DNA of 64,000 nt from Pseudomonas alkylphenolica (GCF_004025535.1 NZ_QJRG01000050.1:115589-179588); one strand, 5' to 3'; numbered from the stretch's first letter, positions 35,901 to 44,212 are shown. The notes: generated by a model from the sequence alone, not told the origin. Numbers and translations: made by a program.

Positions 35901-36432
35901 TGCCGAAAAAGGGCAGCACTGCATGGGCCTTGCCAGGTTCGAGTGGTTCAACCTCAATGACATAGGTCAGGCCAAAACGATGCCCCACCGGGGCGTTCCA
36001 GGCATGCACCGCACGCAGCAGCGGGCCGGCACCTGCGGCTGTCACCGCGACGACTTCTTTGTTGGCGACCGGTTCTGCTCGGGTCCAGAACTGTTGCTGA
36101 TCGATACCTGGAGTTGCATTGCCGGCAGGCACTCGACTTTTCAGCCAACTGAACAGGTCATTCCGCCGGGACGTTGCAGGGCGGGCTGGAAACTTTCGCT
36201 GGATTATCGATACCCTGTCTAGCGTGTTTACATTGACCTGGTACACCGCAAAATTTACTGGGCCCTGGACTAACTCCAGAAACTTCTCAAAGGCCTGTTT
36301 TGCTTCATATTCATCGGCGAAGTTGTCCGAGAAACATTCAAAGCTCAAGTTGACTGCGTACATCCCTGGCGTGGTGTAGTAGCGTTCTGGTTCAGCGTTT
36401 ACGAGGCAATAAATAACCGGGCTCATTGTCAT
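29950..36432 (-). CDS. Giant protein of unknown function (2160 aa), downstream partner
   Basis: I recognise no family. The protein has no signal peptide. It begins MTMSPVIYCLVNAEPERYY, has one hydrophobic segment near residues 303-328 (LVPVALIWAAVSGLLAALDNIVIAMM) that could be a TM or buried helix, an acidic stretch near 930 (REDHDDDF...DLVDDL), and otherwise mixed alpha/beta sequence. The last third contains strand-like sections such as ADRCWWIEMPLD and LRLEVLQAGQ. Its ATG follows the stop codon of the upstream giant gene by 2 nt, so the two are surely co-translated. GC is visibly lower and more variable than in flanking genes (for example around 34.6 kb). Its sheer length, intact frame and pairing argue for a real gene. 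Toxin, scaffold and surface assembly are all possible, none supported. Confidence 0.8.
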   Translation of the reverse strand: MTMSPVIYCLVNAEPERYYTTPGMYAVNLSFECFSDNFADEYEAKQAFEKFLELVQGPVNFAVYQVNVNTLDRVSIIQRKFPARPATSRRNDLFSWLKSRVPAGNATPGIDQQQFWTRAEPVANKEVVAVTAAGAGPLLRAVHAWNAPVGHRFGLTYVIEVEPLEPGKAHAVLPFFGNVQAPDQLVFACEDTTCDLLSCAEDPNASLKTEFGSEIPGLRCRTAVLKQGHSQLLGGRLTREGYFRVNRHAIPLQRLLIAFEHRACGLMAVTPSLFSRGRVQDAAQHDEAAYEQLFQLEKSANRTLVPVALIWAAVSGLLAALDNIVIAMMKPVSDLNTEGELLAPLVSAIEDELKKSNPTTGLTRKQILNAIRDALAHSPLIVSPGGHDRRAEVNFDSALRHVYDLSEKSSADTPVDMQLFHSLLAHSVPDSNGNVFAYEIGEELSKAMGSTPPIEFLMRALSNVQATLSEESGAETAVIRLFETAADNASVGSVATLIERQLSITAKEPVAKAWIRYCSLLNGPFNGAEAVRRSASLELLHTVYQGKDLFQFIDGPSPENVATRIQQSKYFERRLTNFDGAELLFDHIAWRLVYYPWPNKYSYSELSLICNHLDRAYKATMSNLRDLAGEGKRFVPDMAPQPLPLQITGDITGALLDEFLDDFNGIALAIHREDQPGFAHANLAELHWSGAILTLTTPPKVPFTLHPFLPTVNDGRGPAFVEYHGAPFADASLASVLTAPTTKTAQDKSVTSPFYAADVVDDLKGQLPLPRLAYGCHYDSFAFAVTNAGALPVDQRLSEQEPWLPGVANEPAPDVIAHADYQRRTAIGELEIAEFHPQTQMPLTKDQQRLNRNLPDVVALTSDYPRVSVVAAAQSLGTVDLYRESDGIGTLALAFGQKNQELALSIADVQITGQVDHLWLRIQNGPAATPSPFDRREDHDDDFICEDLVDDLSNASIRLVFNSKFQTDFYELEVSLVLDGARKRQLGTLRLSDGDLVWLRLVLKAGTDVAAVSFTAPECPTGSRPAPSLLLMASPQYRVWQPEQVMQPACFKVSTPRVGYLDFQRWMANRTLRDQAVGDPELAEQFYTDLAALYSIRSVHSILGNFFDRLPDPAVTEIGFSWCETDRLCGGNASPPCTVSLQLAKPKGLLHSIATRFTRTWADENSRGKAISTLMKDIDEQFSFKLTLNCDEKANLQIINPYPADLKDPDQVVPNPGVIASFPEGKVVQFTIDARVESRLFSFPIQKNVLAALAPIHSGLLQYASSSTDSHHAFPMAALCIETMVDALPVWVASNDRSQSTVTAAHQALIELAYQMIGFKAAANARRYNLVTAQEPPLESDRNAWRIYSHARVISQQWRYSGRPIYRALNPKRVAWGRSEQAQNVPVLETSLRLQDHASSVLDFEDELFFDRSNIDADTLPIKLDPLPASTVLQTVTWDSPSACYWRHRFVLKSRYSGALKSVNRREIEAFLPFNEAKRRLADTWTLRAAMFADLAHIQLTRPQLRALIPLTTTTAGDTPSVLAVLQEPPLAHGGLAERISAELKTGFGYGFESPDFVEIRDARKEIGPDPTLTYSAMPNEVAMGLALTAEGPIGLTFDSPHAAAPLFANSMFSLTPIPLDEKPLQALEEHFLGILMQRHLDPDWLPDLPAAPVNAQNAGTPGRDADRCWWIEMPLDQTADNGLMWNADEKTPFVRLERGQGQPCTITVSKVMLDGVAGLKCHEVTIVKVPQDAASVAFLHQPVAPGQYGLSIFLPRESADITRGRSATWQKVASFVWSPPATPTSSGIANPTEEKQLRRILLPEGASVRATAASASTFLAWARTHRDFANLTLGHAKRSNAERALVSDLTAKCVDQGKRRTLSIHFSPDSAPLHLTSSTEASPVPLRRARHLAYVMTRLRDEPGRPIEEYVHSGLLNSTTSSLPEDANVSGRLNIRVIEFETSALILSGTAIKDMPGEYRRHELDLVATGSNKPGHLKLMFRFVGIAASLPKELTLRLEVLQAGQTPSKETDLTPIPVKPGTGSVRAIEVWLHPNSSTITSIDLNGVANTLVLDQAVSTLLNQSAKGLVGCVGLALSFDATTDAGECWCDVSMLHTLVNADDKGPLNQKDALDLRWLFSRDLPDEMAQALMPDAMASRTEAQARIVSVSPPMAVVIRDK

Positions 36433-36434
36433 GG

Positions 36435-39400
36435 TTACACCATCGATCCCTGAATTTTTTTGGCGGCGGCGGAAGCTTTGTTGGTAATTTCTTTGAGGTC
36501 CTGCGATTCGGCCTCCACTGAGGAAGTGCTTCGCGTCTCGGCATGACCGTTTCGCAGTCGGTACTGGACACCGGCGCGAGCGGAGAGGGTGAAGAAACTG
36601 GAAATCTTGATCGTCACTGAAATTAGGCCGTCGGCATCGACCTGTCCGTTATCACGGTAGGTGATTCGCAGCGTTGCATAGATACCGGCCGTGGCGATGC
36701 CCGCGACGTCGACGTTGCCAGCAATTACCAATAGTGCGCTGACGGCCAGGCCACCCCCTGGTCGTCCCAGCGCTTTGCGGTAGCTGAGCACCGCCGAAAG
36801 CGTGATGAATATCTGACCGGAAAAAGGGCCGGCAGATATACCCAGTAGCGCCGATGCCCCCATGGCCGCATCGACCGTTACGGTTAATTCCGAATCAAAC
36901 GGTCGATACTCGGTTTCTATCTGGACAAACCCGGTGCCACCGAGGATGAACAACGAGAAAATGAACGGGCGTTCCGGGCGCGAAAGGCTGAAACGGTCAG
37001 ATATCACAAAGTCCGGGTAAGCGATCAGGCGTAACCGGTTTTCGATGGAGAGGTTGGACATGCCACTGGTGACGGCATTGGCCGAGATCACCGGGAGCAC
37101 GTACTCATGTTCAAGCCCAATTGGGATGCCGTTCTCTTTGATCACGGTCAGCGGGCCGATCATGTCGGGGAACAAGCTGGCCAACGTATCCTGGACAACC
37201 TGGAAGGCTGGATTGAGGCGGATGTTTTTTGGATCAAAGTCGATTTTCAGGCCGTGCTCACGGGTGAAGTTAAGTGCGAATTTTTCAAAACTGACCATCG
37301 ACTGCCCACTGACCATGACGTCAAGTGTGCCGGCGATGCGGCCCGCCCCGGTTTGTTTCACCTCTTCACTGTCTTTCGACGCTTCGATGCGCATTTGCCC
37401 GTCTATTTGCATGTCGACAAAGTCGCACTGAAATGGGCCGATGCTGAACAGCGTGTTTCTTCCGGGCATAGGCGCGTTGATATCAACCTGCACCCAGGCC
37501 CGCGCTTGTTGGCGATCGAAGTCGTGGGTGAGGCGGATCGCATCGCTCATGTTGTTTCTGAGCATTTGCCCCTTGAACAGCTTGCTCAGGTCAACACCGG
37601 AAATGTTGTTGAACAGTTTTCCAACCGCCCCATCCACTTTGAGTAATATTCGGTCGCTCAGCTTGTCGAAATTGCTGCTGATCCCGAGTGCTTTGAGCTG
37701 GTCGCCCATGCGGTTGAGCAAGGCACCGGCTTCGGTGGTGTCAATGATGTCGGACAGTTCGTCGAAGCCGGCACGGATGCGTTCGATATCGGACTTCAAA
37801 CCGAGCAGTTCAGGTGCCGAAGACACTGCGGAGTACAGCTTGAGAATGTTGCTCGGCGCGGCCATGAGATCGCCTTCGCCAAGGCGGCTTGCGGCGGCTA
37901 GCACCCGGTTGCCGTACATCTGGGCAGTCTCGACCGTTCGCGAAATATCGTTCTGCAGATTGCGGACGGAGCGGTCGAAATCCCTGGCTGCCGCGATCAC
38001 CTTGTCAAGGTCTTCCAGGTTGTTTGAATAGGCCTGTGCAAACCGGGCACGAGCCTCATCGAATTTTTGGGTGTACTCGCCAGCCGTTTGTCTAGTCAGC
38101 TGATCCAGGCTTTGTGCCGCCTGGTCAATGCTACCAAACACCTTTTTGCAAAGATCGGCGATCTGGTCCAGGGCCCCAAGTGCTTGGGTATCCAGTGCAT
38201 CCAGGCGCTTGGCAATGCTATCGGCCAGTAGCGCGAGTCGGCGAGTGGCCTCGGCCCGATCCTCATCTTTGATGCCCAGGGTTTCGGGAAGTGGCTCCAG
38301 CATTTCGACCAATGCGGGCACCACGACTTTTTCAATGACGACCCGTTGGAGAAGCTGGTCAGGTGCCAGTTGTTGTTTCAGCCCGTCGAGGACGGAGCTG
38401 ACGCTCGAAAGCGCATCATCGATGGTCCCGTTCAGATCGCGTAATGCGCTCAATGTGTTGAACAGGACATCTTGAATCCACTGACGCAACTCAGCGACGA
38501 AATGATCCAGATCATCGAGTTTGCTGCTCAGTTCCTCGAACGGTTCGGCCAGTGCGATCTCGAGCTTCTCAACCGCCGCCTCTACATGCGGCCAGCAGGC
38601 GAGCATCAGGTCATTCAGGTCGGAGTAGCCCGCATCGATCAGGCCTTGCGAATACTGACGGGCCGCTGTGTTGGCGTATTTCAGGTCCTGAATGATGGTT
38701 CGGGCCGTGGAAGCCAGAGCGCCCACTGTCAGTGCCAGGCTTTCTACCACTTCATCGTTCTGCCGACTTAGTTTGTCCAGCAGTTCGACAAGCTCTGTGA
38801 CACGGGACGAGACTCCCGTTGCCAGGCGATCAAGCTGTAAAAGTACCTGTAGAACGTCAGCCTTCAGCTTCAGGTTGGCGGGCGTGTCGTTTGGTGGCTT
38901 GGCGAGATCGCTTGCGACAACGCGGGTATGGGCCAATTTGATCGCATTGGTAAATAGCGCCACCTTGTCCGAGGACAACTCATTGACCGTAGCGATGAAG
39001 TCGACCAGTTTGCGCCGGATGGCAACATTCAGAGCCCCCAGGCCTTGCAGCGCGGTGTTCTGTTCAATGGCCAACAACGACAGCGCCCGGCCCAGCTGGC
39101 TGCCAATCTGTTGAGCGAAGTCCGAGAGTTCAACGCTCAATCGTTGGCGACCTTCGTTGATTGCGCCAGTGAGGTCTACCGCTACGCTACTGATTGCCGT
39201 TCTGATTTCAGCGCGAAATGCGCGCTTCCTTTCTGCCGACCAGGGCTTGTCCCGGTCGTAGGCGACGGCAAGTTGATCGATGCGTGCGAATGCCCGTCTA
39301 ACCAATGTATCTGCATCTGCCTCGATTGAGAGCAGGATCGCTCGCGCTTTTTCGACGCCTTCGGCTACATTGCCGACATCGTCGCTCGCTTCTTTAAACA

Positions 39401-42400
39401 GGGGGGCCAGGCTGCGTCGAATGTCCGTGGCAAGCGCTTGGACAACTTGATCTTTAGAGTGCCCTTGCAGGTCTTTCAGGAGGCTATCCACACCTGCCTG
39501 CCAGTCTTGCAACACGGTGTAGATAAGCAGCGTCTTGCGCCGAAGCTGGCTGATGGCGTTGTTTTTGAGGCGCTCGCAGCCCGACTCACCGTCCGCGAGC
39601 TTCTGGTCCAACGCTTTGATGGCCGTTAACAGGCTGCCGTTACCGTCTTGATCATCATCCACGGCCTTGTGCAGCAGTTGTGCGTTGTCCCACAGCGCAG
39701 AACCCAGGCGCTGCCCGAAGGTGCTATTGGTGGCGAAGAAGTCTTTTAGCTTGTCGTAGGCTTCGATGAGCGATCTTTGGTCTCTGGCTGACATGAGCGT
39801 GCCGACCAGCTCGACGTATTCGTTGGTATCAACGCCGGCCAGTGTCGAAGCCTGTCCCGGTTGCCAGAGCCCATGATCAGAAAGCGTATCGACTTTGCCT
39901 GACGTTGCGAGAAGCGCACCCAGGTGCGCGAACTTTTCACTTCCCGTTTCCATACCGGTGAATGAGGCACGCATGAAACTGACCGATTCCAAACCCACAT
40001 AAATAGGCTTGTCTGCCCGCCCAGCGTTGATGGCGGTTTTTCGTGCGGCGGGCGCAAGCCGCCAGGTGAACCGGCGTGCACCAGGCAGTGCACGACTCAC
40101 CGCCGGACGTCGCTGGTTGACCGTGTCGCTGTGCACTGGCCGGGCGGTGGATGCTTGGTCTACGGTCTTGGCAATAATCTGCGCCAGCGGCAGGTTGGCA
40201 AAGTCGACATCAAGCCTGGCCTGCCAGAGGTTGGTATCACTGGTTGCCGCCTTGAAGTCGGCGAAAAAGAAAAGCAGATCTGTATCGAGGCATTCCTGCG
40301 CAACCAGGGGCGTTTCACCTTCACCCTCGGATACGGTGACGAATGCGATGTCCGGCATTGAATAAACTTGTGGACGCTGCCGCGCGGCTGCCCGGTTCCA
40401 CAAGGGTACCTGCCATCCAAAGGTTCCGACCTCACTGCCCCACGCACTGTCGACGTTGATGATCCGTGAGTTGAAACGCACCCGGTCAAGAAAACCAGTA
40501 GTCCTTGCTGCGGCCTGGGGAAAATCGGGATACAGGCGTACGGGCTCCAACAACTCTATGTATTCGCGAACCTTGCGCAAGATGGGACGACGTGAGCGGG
40601 AGCCTTCAACATCGACTCCAAATGCAGGTGCGAACTGGGCCGATGGGTTGACGGTTCGCTCATAGACCACCACATGTTTAGCACGATGCCACAGCGAACC
40701 GACGCGGCCAAGAACCTCAACTTTCTGTCGTTCAATGTATCCATTGCGGGTTTCACTGATGATCTTGACAATGCCCTTGAGAAATTCGGCTGTCTGTGAG
40801 GCATCGCCGCCAAAGGGCGCCAGGGCAACCTGTTCAAGCGTGCCGCCGTGTGATTCCGGCAGCGCCTTCAACGCATTGAGCAAGTTGATCGATTCGATCG
40901 GCCACAGTGCCCCGCCACTCAACCCTTGTCGGTGAAAGCGCAGTTGGCCGAGCACCGCTGCGGGCAGGCTGGCATCCGCTGAATCAGCCTGGGCAAGCGG
41001 TGGACGGTGCAGGGCGGTGCTGCGCAATGAGAACCGGGTACCCTCGGCAAAACGTGCCGGCGCGAAGTCGACAGGTGAATCGGGATCACGTGTCCAGACT
41101 TCCAGGCGCTCTGGGCGCCGGGCAATGGCATGCGAAAGCCTTGACCAGCGCTCAGTGATGGCAGGATCGGCCTCATGCTCTCGTGCTGGACCGACGATGT
41201 CTCCGGTCAATGCAGAGATCTCACTTACGCGGCTGAAACGCGCGACAGACCGTTCTTTGCTGACCTCAATGCTGACTGAAAGCCCGTAGAGGAACTCGCT
41301 GCGCAGCCCGGCCAGAGCTGTACCCAAACCGTATTCGCCTCGCTGGCGGAACAGGTCATAGCTGGCCTGTTCGGGCATGAAGTAGCCGCGGACAACATCG
41401 CTTGGTTGAACCCAGAGGTCCGTGGATGGCGTAAGACGAAATTCGACTGCGCGGTATTTCAGCGCTTTTCCGTAGGGGTCGCCGTCACCAATATAGGGAT
41501 GAGACGGTGTAGCGCCTAATACCGACAGGTCATGAATCTCCAAGCGATTGGGCTTGTCGGCGCTCTCTCCGATAGATTGCGGAGGTAGCATGAAATGGTA
41601 AAGCGGTGACACCATACGAAGCTGCCACAGGCGATCATCACTCGAATACAGCGCCACTTCGGTGCTACTGGCGTTTCCTCGGGCTCCGAGGCGGGTCTGG
41701 CGAAAGCGCAGTACGGAATAAGGTTCTTCTGCCAGCAAAAAGTAATCGCGCTCACCTTGCTCCAGCGCATTGTCCAGGAGCGATACCGTCAGTAGGCGGT
41801 CATCGTCACTGCCAAAGGTTTCTGTTGCGCGCAGGTAGTAGTTGAACGGCGCTGGGGAGTCGTTTTGGCTGCCGTACAACTGGTCCATATCGATCAGTAA
41901 AGGGGCAGGGCGGCGGCTCCTGTCTGTACGCGCGACGTCAGTCGACAGCGGGGTTACGCTCAAGACAGGAAGGGTCAGGCGCAGCGTTGCGTTCAGGTGG
42001 CCTTTACCCGCTTGGTAACGAAATGCCTGGGGGCCTCCCAAGCCTTTACCAGCCGTTCTCAGGAAATCGGCATCGGTTTTCAGGTCCGTCAATTTTGGAA
42101 ACGTGAACGCCAGAGCACCGATTCGCCCGGTGTTCTCGGCGATGGCCGTCACATTCAGCGCAAATGAAGCGAAGTACGGGCTGCCAGCATCGCCTGCATT
42201 GGCCTCTCGCTGTGCCCAACTTTCGTCTTCGCTCAAGCTCAGGTTGAGTGCCTCGCCTTTTTTTGCTGAGTTGAAGAAGGCAGGTAAGTCGGCGCGCAGC
42301 GGTAGACTGTTGTTGTTTTCTACGACATCGTCCAGATAATCGTCTGCCTGCGCTGAGCGCTTTGCCATTGTCATTTTAAGGTGGGCCGGGGCGTGTGACT

Positions 42401-43814
42401 GCCAACGGAGGAAGGCACCTTGTTGCCGTGCAGTGCGCTCGAAGTAGGCGCTGCAGCTTCCCTGCAGTTCTTCAGCAATCAGCGCGAAGGTAAAGCGACG
42501 ATCAGCGGTAATGCTGACCTTCAGGTCAGGTAGTAGTGAAACGGGTTGCAGCGCCTCGACATAGGGCAATGTGGGCCGAGTCGCGTTGATCTGCGCAAAG
42601 GTGTCTGCGAGCAATCGCCGTGCAAAGGTTGTGAGTGACGTTGACGGAAAGTCGTTTACTTTAAACGCCTCACTCCAATACAGGCGAAAACCAATCCGGG
42701 GCTGCCAGGCCTCCGGTGTCCAGATCAATTGATCGGGAATGCTCCATTTGATATAGGCATCAAGATGAATAGACGAGCGAGTGGCCGGCGATAGTTCAAG
42801 ATCCGGTTCGATGTCACGCAGGGTTTTGAGGGCTATTTTTTTTGCGTTGGTTGTCAAGCGGTAGGTGAACGTACTGACGTCGCCATCGGTTGATAGGAAG
42901 CGAATATGGGTGTCTGACAGTGTGCCCTTACCCGGGACGGGATAGTCGGTTTCGCCTATAATGGCCGGTGAGAGTCCTGCTTCACTCAGGAATTTTTCTG
43001 CAACGGGGGAAAAGGCGCGCGGCCAGTAGTTCTCCAGCTGTGTGCTGTTGTTCTCCAGCTGCTCAATGTAACTCGCACAGGTCTCAGTCCCTTTGCCATA
43101 TGCCGCCAGGTTGAAATTGCCCAAGTGTTTACTGCCAGGCAGCGTTTTGAATGCAAAGTTTTGTTCTTTCTGCTTGTTGAACCCCCGGCCAAAAAATTCA
43201 TTGATCTCACCGATTGCTGCCCGCGTCATGACCTGCGGATAAAAAGCTGCACGTAGTGGAAAAGCTGCCCACTGGTTGTTGTCTGCATGACTGACAGGCA
43301 AGGGCAAGGAGAGGTCAAAATCAAAGCGTGGTTGCAAGGGGGCTGCTGTCTTTCGTTTTCCCTCAGTGATGACCAGCGCTGAGTAAACGGAGGTTGTTTT
43401 GTTGCTGTACTCAGGGATCAAAGGCCAGCGTAGTTTGCGCTTGCCTTCTAACGAATATTGTTCGAACAGATAAGCCCCTCGGAAAGCAACGCGTATTGGC
43501 TGCTTGATATTGCCTGCAGAACCATCGATCCAGATCGACTGGCAGGTGTTTATTTTCTCTGCAAACCATCCAGCGGGATCCTGCTGTTCGTATAGTGTAA
43601 TTGAACCATCAGCGGGTGGTGCCGGGTCTTTGTTCTGAATACCAAACGGTTTCCAGACGATGTAAGCGCGATACGTGTTGGCTGTACCGGTGGGCCAGGC
43701 AACATAGTGAACTTCAACGCATCCGCGCACACGAGCCGGATCCGCTTGCAGTTCCGCAGTTGGCGGCCAGTGGAAATCACCGTAGAGCTTGAACACCAAT
43801 GAAGTGTCGCCCAT
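36435..43814 (-). CDS. Giant protein of unknown function (about 2459 aa) with long coiled-coil region, upstream partner
   Basis: No family recognised, and no signal peptide. Three zones are visible: residues 1 to about 1290 are mixed, largely beta-type sequence; about 1300-2080 is almost continuous helix with heptad-like hydrophobic spacing (LDKLSRQNDEVVESLALTV, LADSIAKRLDALDTQALGAL, LRDLNGTIDDALSSVSSVL); and the last 380 residues are beta-rich, ending in Gly/Ala-rich alternating strands (GGLAVSALLVIAGNVDVAG). The frame is open to a TTG at 43916, but that has no ribosome binding site, while the ATG at 43814 (MGDTSLVFKL) follows AGAGGG. The downstream 2160-codon gene starts 2 nt after its stop. 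It diverges from mnxG across 398 bp. A phage tail-like, toxin-delivery or cytoskeletal role is conceivable from the coiled coil only. Confidence 0.8.
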   Translation of the reverse strand: MGDTSLVFKLYGDFHWPPTAELQADPARVRGCVEVHYVAWPTGTANTYRAYIVWKPFGIQNKDPAPPADGSITLYEQQDPAGWFAEKINTCQSIWIDGSAGNIKQPIRVAFRGAYLFEQYSLEGKRKLRWPLIPEYSNKTTSVYSALVITEGKRKTAAPLQPRFDFDLSLPLPVSHADNNQWAAFPLRAAFYPQVMTRAAIGEINEFFGRGFNKQKEQNFAFKTLPGSKHLGNFNLAAYGKGTETCASYIEQLENNSTQLENYWPRAFSPVAEKFLSEAGLSPAIIGETDYPVPGKGTLSDTHIRFLSTDGDVSTFTYRLTTNAKKIALKTLRDIEPDLELSPATRSSIHLDAYIKWSIPDQLIWTPEAWQPRIGFRLYWSEAFKVNDFPSTSLTTFARRLLADTFAQINATRPTLPYVEALQPVSLLPDLKVSITADRRFTFALIAEELQGSCSAYFERTARQQGAFLRWQSHAPAHLKMTMAKRSAQADDYLDDVVENNNSLPLRADLPAFFNSAKKGEALNLSLSEDESWAQREANAGDAGSPYFASFALNVTAIAENTGRIGALAFTFPKLTDLKTDADFLRTAGKGLGGPQAFRYQAGKGHLNATLRLTLPVLSVTPLSTDVARTDRSRRPAPLLIDMDQLYGSQNDSPAPFNYYLRATETFGSDDDRLLTVSLLDNALEQGERDYFLLAEEPYSVLRFRQTRLGARGNASSTEVALYSSDDRLWQLRMVSPLYHFMLPPQSIGESADKPNRLEIHDLSVLGATPSHPYIGDGDPYGKALKYRAVEFRLTPSTDLWVQPSDVVRGYFMPEQASYDLFRQRGEYGLGTALAGLRSEFLYGLSVSIEVSKERSVARFSRVSEISALTGDIVGPAREHEADPAITERWSRLSHAIARRPERLEVWTRDPDSPVDFAPARFAEGTRFSLRSTALHRPPLAQADSADASLPAAVLGQLRFHRQGLSGGALWPIESINLLNALKALPESHGGTLEQVALAPFGGDASQTAEFLKGIVKIISETRNGYIERQKVEVLGRVGSLWHRAKHVVVYERTVNPSAQFAPAFGVDVEGSRSRRPILRKVREYIELLEPVRLYPDFPQAAARTTGFLDRVRFNSRIINVDSAWGSEVGTFGWQVPLWNRAAARQRPQVYSMPDIAFVTVSEGEGETPLVAQECLDTDLLFFFADFKAATSDTNLWQARLDVDFANLPLAQIIAKTVDQASTARPVHSDTVNQRRPAVSRALPGARRFTWRLAPAARKTAINAGRADKPIYVGLESVSFMRASFTGMETGSEKFAHLGALLATSGKVDTLSDHGLWQPGQASTLAGVDTNEYVELVGTLMSARDQRSLIEAYDKLKDFFATNSTFGQRLGSALWDNAQLLHKAVDDDQDGNGSLLTAIKALDQKLADGESGCERLKNNAISQLRRKTLLIYTVLQDWQAGVDSLLKDLQGHSKDQVVQALATDIRRSLAPLFKEASDDVGNVAEGVEKARAILLSIEADADTLVRRAFARIDQLAVAYDRDKPWSAERKRAFRAEIRTAISSVAVDLTGAINEGRQRLSVELSDFAQQIGSQLGRALSLLAIEQNTALQGLGALNVAIRRKLVDFIATVNELSSDKVALFTNAIKLAHTRVVASDLAKPPNDTPANLKLKADVLQVLLQLDRLATGVSSRVTELVELLDKLSRQNDEVVESLALTVGALASTARTIIQDLKYANTAARQYSQGLIDAGYSDLNDLMLACWPHVEAAVEKLEIALAEPFEELSSKLDDLDHFVAELRQWIQDVLFNTLSALRDLNGTIDDALSSVSSVLDGLKQQLAPDQLLQRVVIEKVVVPALVEMLEPLPETLGIKDEDRAEATRRLALLADSIAKRLDALDTQALGALDQIADLCKKVFGSIDQAAQSLDQLTRQTAGEYTQKFDEARARFAQAYSNNLEDLDKVIAAARDFDRSVRNLQNDISRTVETAQMYGNRVLAAASRLGEGDLMAAPSNILKLYSAVSSAPELLGLKSDIERIRAGFDELSDIIDTTEAGALLNRMGDQLKALGISSNFDKLSDRILLKVDGAVGKLFNNISGVDLSKLFKGQMLRNNMSDAIRLTHDFDRQQARAWVQVDINAPMPGRNTLFSIGPFQCDFVDMQIDGQMRIEASKDSEEVKQTGAGRIAGTLDVMVSGQSMVSFEKFALNFTREHGLKIDFDPKNIRLNPAFQVVQDTLASLFPDMIGPLTVIKENGIPIGLEHEYVLPVISANAVTSGMSNLSIENRLRLIAYPDFVISDRFSLSRPERPFIFSLFILGGTGFVQIETEYRPFDSELTVTVDAAMGASALLGISAGPFSGQIFITLSAVLSYRKALGRPGGGLAVSALLVIAGNVDVAGIATAGIYATLRITYRDNGQVDADGLISVTIKISSFFTLSARAGVQYRLRNGHAETRSTSSVEAESQDLKEITNKASAAAKKIQGSMV

Positions 43815-44064
43815 GTCGCCCTCTAAGACTTTTAAGTTTGGGGTAGCTAACGTGCCTATTGTTGCGAGTCTAGCCGCTGGCTTTCGCTCAGCAAGTCGCG
43901 TTTTTGTGGCCTGCAATAGTTGCGGAGAAAGTCAGGCGAACGTTGAACGTAAATTTTTGCACTATGGGATATAGCCACTAGTTCGTAGTGGTGGAATTAA
44001 TACGCCAGGCAGGTAACTTGCGAACTGGACAGTGGGGGTTTTTCGACAAATCGGTTATCGCGTT

Positions 44065-44092
44065 GGGGAATTGGGTGGGGAATGGGTGGGGG
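44065..44092 (+). promoter_or_regulatory. Potential G-quadruplex upstream of the mnxG promoter
   Basis: Five G runs of 4, 3, 4, 3 and 5 bases occur within 28 nt, with loops AATT, T, AAT and T, so the (G3+N1-7)x4 rule is satisfied on the plus strand. The site ends 59 bp before the sigma-54 promoter. Formation in the cell is untested. Confidence 0.55.
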
Positions 44093-44150
44093 TATGGATC
44101 CAATTTTCGGGTGATTTTTACTAACCTGTTGATATAAAGCGAAAAATATT

Positions 44151-44167
44151 TTGGCGCAGAATTTGCT
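44151..44167 (+). promoter_or_regulatory. Sigma-54 (RpoN) promoter of mnxG
   Basis: TTGGCGCAGAATTTGCT has the invariant GG at -24 and GC at -12 separated by 10 bp and matches the TGGCAC-N5-TTGC consensus except for one base. The expected start is near 44178, giving a leader of about 35 nt. In P. putida Mn oxidation depends on MnxR, an NtrC-type response regulator, which agrees with this promoter type. Confidence 0.7.
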
Positions 44168-44212
44168 CGTCTGAAGGTCAACCACGTTCGTCTGACTTGG
44201 AGGCCTGCCAAC

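Larger units (their letters stand above)
43815..44212. other. 398-bp divergent spacer between the giant gene pair and mnxG
   Basis: The mnxG-proximal part holds a G-quadruplex motif and a sigma-54 promoter (listed separately). On the minus strand a weak sigma-70-like pair lies before the giant gene: TTGCTG at 43889-43894 and TAGACT at 43867-43872, 16 bp apart. The middle part is AT-richer and has no ORF with a ribosome binding site. I see no inverted repeat long enough to be a confident activator site, though NtrC-type enhancers would be expected here. Confidence 0.6.

Noticed and set aside
29950..43814. Assignment of the giant pair as Tc toxin, nonribosomal peptide synthetase or large adhesin
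   Set aside because: No adenylation or carrier motifs, no RHS repeats, no cadherin/RTX repeats and no secretion signal could be found. Size alone is not evidence.
43815..43916. TTG start giving 34 extra residues to the upstream giant protein
   Set aside because: No ribosome binding site precedes the TTG, whereas the ATG at 43814 follows AGAGGG.
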